Source of the DNA: CAG-390 sp045633005
Lineage (GTDB): Bacteria; Bacillota; Clostridia; Oscillospirales; CAG-272
DNA: 64,000 nucleotides
Reading direction: 5' to 3'
Assembly (NCBI GenBank): GCA_045633005.1
Contig: JAZQXT010000075.1
Span: 1 to 64,000, forward strand
Position numbers and translations under genes: made by a program. Positions 8,437 to 16,297 of this stretch are shown here, in pieces; the first letter of the stretch is position 1, and each line of letters opens with the position of its first letter. The notes beneath the pieces are model-generated. The model was not told the origin of the DNA, searched no databases, and saw nothing but the letters and a program-made list of their open reading frames with translations.

Positions 8437-9363
8437 ATGGACTATACCTATTCCGCATGGACACAGATAAAGGTCACGGTAAAGCTCCCCATGCTTGATA
8501 AGCTCACCGCAATAATGAGCGCCGTTGACGTAAACCTTATGATAGAGGATTTCAGCGATATAGACCTCAAAAGCGTGTACGGAGACCTCATCGACGAGGC
8601 TATTCTTAACGCCGATAAGACCGTCGCATCCGTTTCGGTCTTTTTGCCCGAGGGCACAGACCCCGCCGAAACGCTTGCTTTCATAAAAACAAGACTTGCC
8701 GAGGAATCGCTTGAAGCCGATATCTCCGTCGCGGGAGTCAACGAATCGGATTGGGCGAATACGTGGAGGCAGTATTATAAGCCGCTTCACATCGGTAACC
8801 GCATAGTTATCGTTCCTAAGTGGGAGGAGTACGAGCCCGAGGAGCACGAGCTTGTTGTCAGAATGGACCCCGGTATGGCGTTTGGCACGGGCTCGCACGA
8901 AACCACGAAGCTCGTCATAGGAATGCTTGAAAACCGCGTAAGCGACGGTTGCACCTTGCTTGACGTGGGCTGTGGAAGCGGCATACTTGCCATCTGCGGC
9001 AAAAAGCTTGGCGCGGGTGTCTGCCGCGCGTACGATATCGACCCCATAGCCGTGGAGGTCGCCGCCGAGAACGCCGCCGAAAACGGCTGTGAGGTAGAGT
9101 GCGGCACGTCCGACCTTCTGCGCGGCGTAAAGGCGGGCGAGTACGATATCATCTGTGCGAACATAGTTGCGGATATCATCATCCGTATGGCGCCCGACAT
9201 CGGCGCGTTTATGGGCGCGCATTCCACTCTGCTTGCATCGGGAATAATTTCCGAGCGCGCCGCAGAGGTCGTTGACGCGCTTGAAGCAAACGGACTCTAT
9301 ATAGCGGAAACGCTGGAGGAGAACGGCTGGTGCGCCCTCGCGGTCAAAAAGCTGACGGATTGA
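8437..9363 (+). CDS. prmA: Ribosomal protein L11 methyltransferase PrmA
   Basis: PrmA trimethylates ribosomal protein L11 using S-adenosylmethionine. The 308-aa protein has the family's N-terminal substrate domain and a Rossmann methyltransferase domain with motif I LLDVGCGSGILAI (about residue 175), preceded by PGMAFGTGSHETT and followed by ANIVADIIIRMAPDI. All are family hallmarks. It follows dnaJ after 15 bp and is probably the next gene of the heat-shock operon, an arrangement common in Bacillota. Confidence 0.95.
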   Translation: MDYTYSAWTQIKVTVKLPMLDKLTAIMSAVDVNLMIEDFSDIDLKSVYGDLIDEAILNADKTVASVSVFLPEGTDPAETLAFIKTRLAEESLEADISVAGVNESDWANTWRQYYKPLHIGNRIVIVPKWEEYEPEEHELVVRMDPGMAFGTGSHETTKLVIGMLENRVSDGCTLLDVGCGSGILAICGKKLGAGVCRAYDIDPIAVEVAAENAAENGCEVECGTSDLLRGVKAGEYDIICANIVADIIIRMAPDIGAFMGAHSTLLASGIISERAAEVVDALEANGLYIAETLEENGWCALAVKKLTD

Positions 9364-9394
9364 TAAAAAGCCTTCACAAAGGAGGAAATGGAAA

Positions 9395-10852
9395 ATGAAG
9401 CTGCTTGAAATTCTTGCAGACGTTGAATATACCTGCGAAAGCTTCGAAAATATAGAAATAGCGGATATAGTCTACGACTCCCGTAAGGCAAGCCAAGGTG
9501 TCCTTTTCGTTTGCCTTGAGGGGGCTTTTGCCGACGGGCACAAATATGCCGCATCAGCTTATGCGGCAGGTTGCAGGGCTTTCGTTTGCAGCAAGGATAT
9601 TCAAGTAGGCGGCGATGCCCTGATAATAAAAACGGAAAACACGCGAGCCGCTCTTGCGAGGATGAGCTGTAGCTTCTTTCGCCACCCTTCAAGGGAGCTT
9701 GCCGTTATCGGTATAACGGGCACGAAGGGAAAGACTACCATTGCACATATAGTCAAGTTCGTGCTTGAGGCGGCGGGGATAAAAACGGGCATCATCGGCA
9801 CGGTCGGCGCATCGTACGGCGAGGTGACGTTGCCCACGGTCAATACTACCCCCGAAAGCTACGAGCTTCAAAAAATGCTTCGCCTTATGGCTGATGCGGG
9901 TTGTGCCGCGGCGGCGATAGAGGTCTCCTCGCTGGGACTTAAAACGCACCGCGTTGACGGTACGGAGTTTGCATTTGGCGTATTTACCAACCTCTACCCC
10001 GACCACATCGGTACGAACGAGCATTCTTCCTTTGAGGAATACGGCTTTTGGAAGGAACAACTCTTTAATATATGTAAAAGGGCGGTCATAAATATTGACG
10101 ACCCCTTTGGCAAAAAAATCGCCTCTGCGTTTAGCGGAGAGCTTTTCACCTACGGACGCGATGAAAACGCCGCTTATCGCCTTATCCGCTGTGATAGGGC
10201 AAGGCTTGGGGCGTTGCCCGCTGTGAGCTTTGAATATGAGCGCGATGGCAAAAAAGACAGCTATACAGTCTCGCTCATTGGCGACGTTAACGCCGCCAAC
10301 TCCCTTGCCGCCGTTGCCATTGGCGAGGCTATGGGGCTTTCCCGCAATCAAATCTCCGCAGGGCTTTGCGGCGTATTTGTAAAGGGTAGGGGCGAGGTGG
10401 TCAGGAGCGATGAACCGTATACGGTGATCATCGACTACGCACACAACGGCGTAAGCCTAAAGAACATAATAGACACCGCAAGGGGATACGAGCCCAAGCG
10501 GATAATAAGCCTTTTCGGCTCGGTTGGCGGAAGGGCGGAGTGTCGCCGCGAGGAGCTTGGAAGCGTTTCGGGCAAATATAGCGACTTTACCGTCATAACG
10601 AGCGACGACCCCGAACACGAGGACCCTCGCGCTATCTGCGAGGAGATAGCTTCGCACTGCGGCGGCGAGCACGTTATCATACCCGACAGAGCCGAGGCGA
10701 TACGTTACGCAATAAGCATAGCCCAAGCGGGCGACATAGTCATACTTGCGGGCAAGGGACACGAGAAATTTATGAAAATAAAGGGAGAAAAACTCCCCTT
10801 TGACGAAAGACAAGAAGTTTTCAAGGCAATTGAAATGAAAAGGAGAGGCTGA
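9395..10852 (+). CDS. MurE-like Mur ligase paralogue with DDPE specificity motif
   Basis: A second complete MurE-family ligase (485 aa, the same length as the one at 1357-2814). It has the N-terminal DIVYDSRKAS, the P-loop GITGTKGKTTIAH near residue 110, NTTPESYEL, and a C-terminal KGHEKF. At residues 404-407, where the other copy has DNPR, this one reads DDPE. In MurE enzymes that position contacts the side chain of the incoming diamino acid. The gene is followed after four bases by a FemX-type gene, which suggests a role in a modified or branched stem peptide. The substrate could be L-lysine, an LL-DAP isomer or another amino acid; the sequence alone does not decide. RBS AAGGAGG precedes the ATG. 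Confidence 0.9.
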   Translation: MKLLEILADVEYTCESFENIEIADIVYDSRKASQGVLFVCLEGAFADGHKYAASAYAAGCRAFVCSKDIQVGGDALIIKTENTRAALARMSCSFFRHPSRELAVIGITGTKGKTTIAHIVKFVLEAAGIKTGIIGTVGASYGEVTLPTVNTTPESYELQKMLRLMADAGCAAAAIEVSSLGLKTHRVDGTEFAFGVFTNLYPDHIGTNEHSSFEEYGFWKEQLFNICKRAVINIDDPFGKKIASAFSGELFTYGRDENAAYRLIRCDRARLGALPAVSFEYERDGKKDSYTVSLIGDVNAANSLAAVAIGEAMGLSRNQISAGLCGVFVKGRGEVVRSDEPYTVIIDYAHNGVSLKNIIDTARGYEPKRIISLFGSVGGRAECRREELGSVSGKYSDFTVITSDDPEHEDPRAICEEIASHCGGEHVIIPDRAEAIRYAISIAQAGDIVILAGKGHEKFMKIKGEKLPFDERQEVFKAIEMKRRG

Positions 10853-10856
10853 TTTT

Positions 10857-12182
10857 ATGTACACCTTCAAAATTCAGGAGGACCTCGGAGCGTATGACCG
10901 CTTTATAGAAGAAAACGGGGGACAGTATATCCAATGCTCTCGCTGGCAGAAGGTCAAAACGACGTGGAAATGCCGCTTCTACGGCGGCTTTGACGGCGAA
11001 AAGCAGGTTCTCGCTTGTCTCGTTATGGAAAGAAAGCTTCCCGTGGTAGGGAAGATATGGTACGGCTGTGGCGGTGCTGTATGTGATTGGAAAAACACGG
11101 CGCTTATCGGTGAATTCACCGATTTTATCCGTCAGGAGATGAAAAAGCACGGCGCTGCCTGCTTTATCACCGATCCACCCGTGGACCTGCGCGTAAACGG
11201 AGAGGACAGAGAAGAGGGGCACGCGCTTCATTCGGCTCTTGTAGGGATGGGGTATAAGCTTAACTCCTCTATTGACAATTACACCTACAAGCAGCCCGTT
11301 CAGCTTTTCATCCCCCTCAGGGATGAGAACGGCGAGACTCTCGCCGCTGAAAAAATACTGAAAAAATGCGACAAGGGCGTAAGATACAGCATTCGTATCG
11401 GTGAGCAGAGAGGTCTTGTTGCCAAAAGCTTCACCGCCGCCGACATCGAAAAAGACCCCACCATTATGGACGATTTTATGGCAGTTATGCGTGATACGGG
11501 GGAAAGGGACAGCTTCGTCGGAAGAGACGGCGCTTATTGTTTGAAGCTTCTGCGCGAGTTCGATTCACTCAGCGACCTTAAGCTTGTGTATTACGATAAG
11601 GCGCTTGACAGAAAGCTTCAGGAGGAGAGGCTTGAGAAAAAAGCGCAGGCACTCGCGGCGCTCGACGGCGCTACTCCGCAAAAGGAGCGTCAGCTTAAGG
11701 AGACTATCGACAGCATAGACAAGCAGACCGAGCATTACGAAAAGCGCATGGCGGAGGCGGAGGAATTCACCAAGGAAGAAAGGATCTGTCTTGCGGGCGG
11801 TCTTTCGATATATTATGCGGGTATGGGCTCCTGCCTTTTCGGCGGAACGCGAAACGTAATAAGAAACAACACCCGTTCAAGCCATTACCTCAACTATCTC
11901 AGGCTCAAGGAGAGCATCAGCCGCGGCTGTGAGGTCCACGACCTTGGCTACGTCATCGTAAAAAAGCCCGAGCTTAACGAGGACGGAACCCTTGGCGAGC
12001 TTGTGCCGCAGGACAATTTCAAGGGCATATATGAATTTAAAAAGAGCTTTTCAGCCGATTATCACGAATTCGTGGGCGAATACGTGCTTGTCGGCAAAAA
12101 GATGAGATATTGTTTTTATGCAAAGCTTATGCCGTTTGCCAAAAAAGCAAGGATAAGGGCAATAAGACTTTTGAGAAGATAA
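10857..12182 (+). CDS. FemABX-family peptidoglycan bridge aminoacyltransferase
   Basis: FemABX enzymes transfer amino acids from aminoacyl-tRNA to the side chain of the third stem-peptide residue on lipid-linked peptidoglycan precursor. This 441-aa protein shows the double GNAT-like layout: a first half ending around residue 150 and a second half with FGGTRNVIRNNTRSSHYLNY, followed by the diagnostic C-terminal GIYEFKKSFSADYHEFVGEY. Residues about 255-310 are strongly helical and charged and match the coiled-coil arm of FemA-type proteins. The start lies four bases after the murE paralogue, so the two are co-translated. The amino acid transferred is unknown. Confidence 0.88.
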   Translation: MYTFKIQEDLGAYDRFIEENGGQYIQCSRWQKVKTTWKCRFYGGFDGEKQVLACLVMERKLPVVGKIWYGCGGAVCDWKNTALIGEFTDFIRQEMKKHGAACFITDPPVDLRVNGEDREEGHALHSALVGMGYKLNSSIDNYTYKQPVQLFIPLRDENGETLAAEKILKKCDKGVRYSIRIGEQRGLVAKSFTAADIEKDPTIMDDFMAVMRDTGERDSFVGRDGAYCLKLLREFDSLSDLKLVYYDKALDRKLQEERLEKKAQALAALDGATPQKERQLKETIDSIDKQTEHYEKRMAEAEEFTKEERICLAGGLSIYYAGMGSCLFGGTRNVIRNNTRSSHYLNYLRLKESISRGCEVHDLGYVIVKKPELNEDGTLGELVPQDNFKGIYEFKKSFSADYHEFVGEYVLVGKKMRYCFYAKLMPFAKKARIRAIRLLRR

Positions 12183-12194
12183 GTGCCAAATAAA

Positions 12195-12220
12195 AAAGAG
12201 GCTGAAATCAGCCTCTTTTT
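12195..12220. terminator. Bidirectional terminator between femX-like gene and hydrolase
   Basis: AAAGAGGCT and AGCCTCTTT form a 9-bp or longer stem flanked by a T run on one strand and an A run on the other. It can serve both convergent units. Confidence 0.85.
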
Positions 12221-12950
12221 ATATTATCTTATCAAGGTCGGCAATTCTGATTTCGGGGCAGAGGAGCGCGTCCTCGCAATGTCCCTTGCCGTCGATTTTT
12301 ATAATGCTCGCGTGCGGATAGTGCTTTTTTATAAATTTTGCAATTTTTCCAAAAAAGACTTCCTTTCCGCCGTAGATGTACGTAAGCTCTGTGACGGACA
12401 AATCAAGGTTTCGGGGAAGTTTGAACGCCTTTATTCCGCTTATGCAGTTCCTTATCGTCGCGTCGGACATATTATCAAGCACGCGGATGAAATCGTCGTA
12501 CTGCTCTTTGCGGACAAGCCGCGCGGCGTTTTTTAAGGTTTTTTCGTCGCGCTCTTTCGTTTTTCGTGTTACCGAAAGGTAAAAGCGCGTGATGTAGGCG
12601 GCGACGATGGGATTGTATGAGAGCAGAGGAGAACTTTCAAGGACGGCTTTTTTGAATTTCAGCCTTCCTCTTTTGAACAGTGTGGCGGCAAGCACCCCGC
12701 CCATGCTCATTGCGTATACCGCGTATACCTCACGACCGTTCAGATATTCCTCTATCTCGGCGGCGCATTTTTCAAATGAAATAAAATCAGAGGGGTAGTC
12801 GGGGTCATGCCCGTCGAGTATCGGCGCAACAATGTGAAACCTCTTTGTGTAATGTTCTACGTACTTATCCCATATGCAAAAAGGACTTTGAAATCCGTGT
12901 ATAAGCAAAAGGAGCGGCGACGAGGGCTCTCCGTATTCAAAAAATCTCAT
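12219..12950 (-). CDS. Alpha/beta hydrolase
   Basis: A 243-aa cytoplasmic alpha/beta hydrolase of unknown substrate. It begins MRFFEYGEPSSPLLLLIHGF, where the HG supplies the oxyanion region. The nucleophile elbow is YAMSMGG near residue 93, and the catalytic His lies in DGKGHCED near residue 225. I chose the ATG at 12950, with G-rich sequence upstream; a longer in-frame reading to 13016 runs into the promoter. It is a single-gene unit convergent with the femX-like gene and divergent from metY. Such proteins may be esterases or lipases, but nothing here narrows it. Confidence 0.85.
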   Translation of the reverse strand: MRFFEYGEPSSPLLLLIHGFQSPFCIWDKYVEHYTKRFHIVAPILDGHDPDYPSDFISFEKCAAEIEEYLNGREVYAVYAMSMGGVLAATLFKRGRLKFKKAVLESSPLLSYNPIVAAYITRFYLSVTRKTKERDEKTLKNAARLVRKEQYDDFIRVLDNMSDATIRNCISGIKAFKLPRNLDLSVTELTYIYGGKEVFFGKIAKFIKKHYPHASIIKIDGKGHCEDALLCPEIRIADLDKII

Positions 12951-12987
12951 TTCCCCAATTCCCCCCAAAAACAATATTTGTATATAC

Positions 12988-13016
12988 ATTATATCAAATA
13001 TTACCGCGTACTTCAA
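12988..13016 (-). promoter_or_regulatory. Promoter for the alpha/beta hydrolase gene
   Basis: On the minus strand TTGAAG-N17-TATAAT, with the -10 box at 12988-12993, lies about 40 bp before the chosen start. Confidence 0.75.
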
Positions 13017-13036
13017 TAAAATTTCGACTTTTTCTA

Positions 13037-13065
13037 TTGCATAAGCACGCTAAATATGATATAAT
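13037..13065 (+). promoter_or_regulatory. Promoter for metY-metA
   Basis: TTGCAT (13037-13042), 17-bp spacer, TATAAT (13060-13065). The predicted 5' leader is only about 25 nt, so no S-box or T-box riboswitch can be present. Confidence 0.85.
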
Positions 13066-13097
13066 TTTATATTATCAACAGCCAAGGAGGCGTTAAT

Positions 13098-14375
13098 ATG
13101 TCCGAATATAAGATAGAAACAAAATGTATACAGTCAGGCTATAAGCCTAAAAACGGCGAGCCGAGAGTCCTTCCCATATACCAGAGCACTACCTATAAGT
13201 ATGACAGTGCGGCAGAAATGGGCGACCTTTTCGACCTCAAGGCGGCGGGACATATGTATTCAAGAATTTCCAACCCCACTCTTGAGGAGGTCGAGAAAAA
13301 GATATCCGATCTCGAAGGCGGCACGGGTGCAGTTCTTTGCGCGTCGGGTATGGCGGCAATTCTTGTGGCTATACTTAATATATCCTCGTCGGGCGACAAT
13401 ATAGTTGCCAGCGCGTCCGTTTACGGAGGCACCGTAAACCTCTTTTCCGTTACGCTCAAAAGACTCGGCATCGAAACGAGATTCTTTACGAGCGATATGA
13501 GCGACGATGAGGTCGAGGCACTCTTTGACGACAGAACGAGACTTCTCTTCGGTGAAACGCTCGCTAACCCCGGACTTGACGTGTTCGATATCGAAAGGTA
13601 CGCGGCTGTGGCGCACCGTCACGGCGTTCCGCTTATGATAGACAACACCTTCCCCACGCCCATCAACTGTCGCCCGTTTGACTTTGGCGCGGATATAGTT
13701 ATCCACTCCACCACCAAGTATATGGACGGTCACGCTACCGTTATCGGCGGCTGTATCGTTGACGGCGGTAGATTTGATTGGACGAACGGTAAATACCCCG
13801 AGCTTACCGAGCCTGATGCGTCCTACCACGGCGTAGCCTACGTCAGCCACTTCGGCAACGCTCACGCTTACTATACCAAGGCAAGAGTTCAGCTCATACG
13901 CGATTTCGGCGTTCCGCTCACTCCTATGAGCGCGTTTATTTTGAACCTCGGTCTTGAAACGCTCCACCTTCGCGTACAAAGACATTGCGAAAACGCAATG
14001 GCAGTTGCAAAGTTTTTGCAGAGCTGTGACAAGGTCGAGAGCGTAAGCTACCCCGGACTTGAGTCCGACCCCCGCCACGCTCTTGCGAAGAAATATCTGC
14101 CCCGCGGTACGTCGGGAGTCATTTCCTTCGTTATAAAGGGCGGCAAGGAGGCGGCTATCCGCTTTATGGATTCCTTGAAGCTCGCCGCCGTGGTCGTTCA
14201 CGTTGCAGACGCACGCACGAGCGTCCTTAACCCCGCGGGCACTACGCACCGCCAGCTTACCGACGAACAGCTCGCCGCCGCAGGCATTTCTCCCGGACTT
14301 GTCAGACTGTCCGTTGGAATCGAGAACGTCGAAGATATTATTGATGATATAAAGCAGGCTATGGAAAACGCCTGA
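13098..14375 (+). CDS. metY: O-acetylhomoserine sulfhydrylase (MetY)
   Basis: This PLP enzyme makes homocysteine from O-acetylhomoserine and sulfide (direct sulfhydrylation). The 425-aa length and the signature MYSRISNPTLEEVEKKISDL, with SGMAAILVAILN and the PLP lysine in IHSTTKYMDGH (about residue 210), place it in the Cys/Met-metabolism PLP family. The C-terminus RTSVLNPAGTTHRQLTDEQL is typical of the O-acetylhomoserine branch. The next gene makes the acetylated substrate, 13 bp downstream, so together they convert homoserine to homocysteine. RBS AAGGAGG is present. Confidence 0.93.
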   Translation: MSEYKIETKCIQSGYKPKNGEPRVLPIYQSTTYKYDSAAEMGDLFDLKAAGHMYSRISNPTLEEVEKKISDLEGGTGAVLCASGMAAILVAILNISSSGDNIVASASVYGGTVNLFSVTLKRLGIETRFFTSDMSDDEVEALFDDRTRLLFGETLANPGLDVFDIERYAAVAHRHGVPLMIDNTFPTPINCRPFDFGADIVIHSTTKYMDGHATVIGGCIVDGGRFDWTNGKYPELTEPDASYHGVAYVSHFGNAHAYYTKARVQLIRDFGVPLTPMSAFILNLGLETLHLRVQRHCENAMAVAKFLQSCDKVESVSYPGLESDPRHALAKKYLPRGTSGVISFVIKGGKEAAIRFMDSLKLAAVVVHVADARTSVLNPAGTTHRQLTDEQLAAAGISPGLVRLSVGIENVEDIIDDIKQAMENA

Positions 14376-14388
14376 GAACGGAGGCATT

Positions 14389-15303
14389 ATGCCTATAAAA
14401 ATACCCAATCTTCTTCCGGCAACGCAGACCTTGCTTGACGAAAACATCTTCGTGATGACCGAAACCCGCGCCATTACGCAGGATATTCGTCCTCTGCACA
14501 TACTTATGCTCAATTTGATGCCGCAGAAGATAGTTACGGAAACGCAGATAGCCCGCCTTATCGGAAACACGCCGCTTCAGGTCGAGCTTGAACTGCTTCA
14601 GACCGCCACGCATAAGCCCACCCACACCCCTGCCGAGCATATGCTCGCGTTTTACCGCACCTTTGACGAGATAAAGCACCGCCGCTTTGACGGAATGATA
14701 ATCACGGGCGCGCCCGTCGAGCATCTCGAATTTGAGGAGGTAGCGTATTGGGATGAGCTTTGCGAGATAATGGAATGGAGCAAAACTCACGTAACGAGCA
14801 CGTTCCACATCTGTTGGGGCGCGCAGGCAGGACTTTATTATCACCACGGAATTAAAAAATATCCGCTTGATAAAAAGATGCTTGGAATCTTTGAGCACAC
14901 CGTTGACCATAAAACGTCCATACTGTTCAGGGGCTTTGACGATTGCTTCTGGGCGCCGCATTCGCGCTATACCACCATACTGCGCGAGGACGTGGAGGCT
15001 TGTCCCGACGTGAAAATACTCGCAAGCTCAAAGGAAGCGGGCGTTTACGTCTGCGCAACGGAGCGCGGCAGACAGATATTCGTAACGGGTCACCCCGAAT
15101 ACGACGGCGATACGCTGAAAAAGGAATTTATCAGGGACACCGCAAACGGAGTAGGGCAGATGCCCAAAAACTATTTCCCCGACGACGACCCCGAAAAAGA
15201 CCCCATCGTGCGTTGGAGGAGCTGTGCAAATCTCCTTTACACCAACTGGCTCAACTACTTCGTATATCAGGCAACGCCGTACGATATCGAGGAAATAAAA
15301 TAA
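14389..15303 (+). CDS. metA: Homoserine O-acetyltransferase (MetA type)
   Basis: This enzyme acylates homoserine for methionine synthesis. The 304-aa sequence is of the MetA (glutamine-amidotransferase-like) family. The catalytic Cys lies in FHICWGAQAG (about residue 142), and the His and Glu in TGHPEYD (about 235-237). Residue 111 in GAPVE is Glu, the residue linked to acetyl-CoA use in family members, whereas E. coli MetA has Gly there and uses succinyl-CoA. That agrees with the O-acetylhomoserine sulfhydrylase just upstream. It forms a two-gene operon with metY. Confidence 0.95.
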   Translation: MPIKIPNLLPATQTLLDENIFVMTETRAITQDIRPLHILMLNLMPQKIVTETQIARLIGNTPLQVELELLQTATHKPTHTPAEHMLAFYRTFDEIKHRRFDGMIITGAPVEHLEFEEVAYWDELCEIMEWSKTHVTSTFHICWGAQAGLYYHHGIKKYPLDKKMLGIFEHTVDHKTSILFRGFDDCFWAPHSRYTTILREDVEACPDVKILASSKEAGVYVCATERGRQIFVTGHPEYDGDTLKKEFIRDTANGVGQMPKNYFPDDDPEKDPIVRWRSCANLLYTNWLNYFVYQATPYDIEEIK

Positions 15304-15337
15304 TTTTCGCAAAAATAGAATTTTTTTGAAAAAAGTA

Positions 15338-15366
15338 TTGATTTTGCGATAAAGTCGTGATATAAT
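15338..15366 (+). promoter_or_regulatory. Promoter for rplS
   Basis: TTGATT (15338-15343), 17-bp spacer, TATAAT (15361-15366). Confidence 0.85.
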
Positions 15367-15390
15367 ACTCAAGTATGATTTCATACGGGG

Positions 15391-15411
15391 GCAGTCCGCT
15401 GCGGGCTCTGC
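15391..15411 (+). promoter_or_regulatory. Possible hairpin in the rplS leader
   Basis: GCAG/CTGC and CCG/CGG can pair around a small internal loop in the approximately 85-nt rplS leader. Ribosomal-protein leaders are often autoregulatory, but this small hairpin is weak evidence. Confidence 0.3.
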
Positions 15412-15456
15412 ATGAATGTCCTCATTATCCTTAAAATAAAAAAGGAGGGGCTAACA

Positions 15457-15798
15457 ATGGATTACATTGCAGCTATGACCAATGAGCAGCTCAAGAAGGA
15501 GCTTCCTACCGTAAACGTAGGTGACAACGTGCGCATTCACAACCGTATCAAGGAAGGCACGCGTGAGAGAATTCAGATGTTCGAGGGTACCGTTATCGCT
15601 AAGCACGGCGGCGGCATCTCCGAGACCTTTACCGTAAGACGTGTTTCTTACGGCGTAGGTGTGGAGAAGACCTTCCCCATCCACTCTCCCAACGTAGTAG
15701 CTGTTGATATTACCCGTTCGGGTGTTGTCAGACGCGCTAAGCTCTACTATCTTCGCGACAGAGTCGGTAAGGCTTCCAAGGTTAAAGAGAAGATCTAA
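15457..15798 (+). CDS. rplS: 50S ribosomal protein L19
   Basis: L19 sits at the 30S-50S interface. The 113-aa sequence contains the family signature FEGTVIAKHGGGISETFTVR and ends with LYYLRDRVGKASKVKEKI. The ATG at 15457 follows AAGGAGG; a longer reading from 15412 covers leader sequence. It is a monocistronic unit between a strong promoter and a strong terminator, unlike the common rpsP-rimM-trmD-rplS operon. Confidence 0.98.
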   Translation: MDYIAAMTNEQLKKELPTVNVGDNVRIHNRIKEGTRERIQMFEGTVIAKHGGGISETFTVRRVSYGVGVEKTFPIHSPNVVAVDITRSGVVRRAKLYYLRDRVGKASKVKEKI

Positions 15799-15814
15799 AC
15801 CCGACTTTAAGAAG

Positions 15815-15855
15815 AAAATAAAGGGTGTACCGTACGGTGCGCCCTTTATTTTTTA
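15815..15855 (+). terminator. Terminator after rplS
   Basis: A long stem, AATAAAGGG pairing with CCCTTTATT plus an inner GC-rich stem, runs into six T. Confidence 0.9.
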
Positions 15856-15905
15856 GTAATTTTCAAAAAATCGGGTAAAATAATAAAGAAAATACGAAAA
15901 AACTA

Positions 15906-15934
15906 TTGCAATATTAAAATAAATATGGTATAAT
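15906..15934 (+). promoter_or_regulatory. Promoter for rpmE
   Basis: TTGCAA (15906-15911), 17-bp spacer, TATAAT (15929-15934). Confidence 0.85.
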
Positions 15935-15999
15935 CTCTTGTAATTGCGGCATCGACGGCAAAATCCGTCAATACACACCGCTAAAAGAGAGGTATTGAA

Positions 16000-16218
16000 A
16001 TGAAGCAGGGTATCCATCCTAAGTATGAAGAAGTAACCATTCGTTGCGCTTGCGGCGAGGCTGTAACGACCCGTTCCACCAACCCCAGAGGCGGCGACGA
16101 GATCAGAGTTGAAATTTGTTCCAAGTGCCATCCGTTCTTCACCGGTAAGCAGAAATTCGTTGATGCCGGCGGACGCGTTGACAAGTTCAAGAAGAGACTT
16201 GAGGCAAAGAACAAATAA
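16000..16218 (+). CDS. rpmE: 50S ribosomal protein L31 (zinc-binding form)
   Basis: A 72-aa L31 of the zinc-containing type: it carries CAC (Cys16, Cys18) and CSKC (Cys37, Cys40) in MKQGIHPKYEEVTIRCACG and EICSKCHPFFTGKQKFVD. The zinc-free paralogue seen in many bacteria is not in this window. The gene has its own promoter and terminator. GAGAGG precedes the ATG. Confidence 0.97.
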   Translation: MKQGIHPKYEEVTIRCACGEAVTTRSTNPRGGDEIRVEICSKCHPFFTGKQKFVDAGGRVDKFKKRLEAKNK

Positions 16219-16233
16219 GCTTTTCGGAGCATC

Positions 16234-16270
16234 GGGCAAGCTGCGCGCAACGCGTTGCTTGCCCTTGTTT
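16234..16270 (+). terminator. Terminator after rpmE
   Basis: GGGCAAGC and GCTTGCCC form an 8-bp outer stem with a GCGC/CGCG-type inner stem, followed by TTGTTT. Confidence 0.75.
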
Positions 16271-16297
16271 CAATTTTAGCGAAAAGGAAGTGGTTTT

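Noticed and set aside
12183..12536. 117-codon plus-strand frame after the femX-like gene
   Set aside because: It lies over the terminator and antisense to the alpha/beta hydrolase, with no ribosome site.
13066..13097. S-box or T-box riboswitch before metY-metA
   Set aside because: The promoter leaves a leader of about 25 nt, too short for either.
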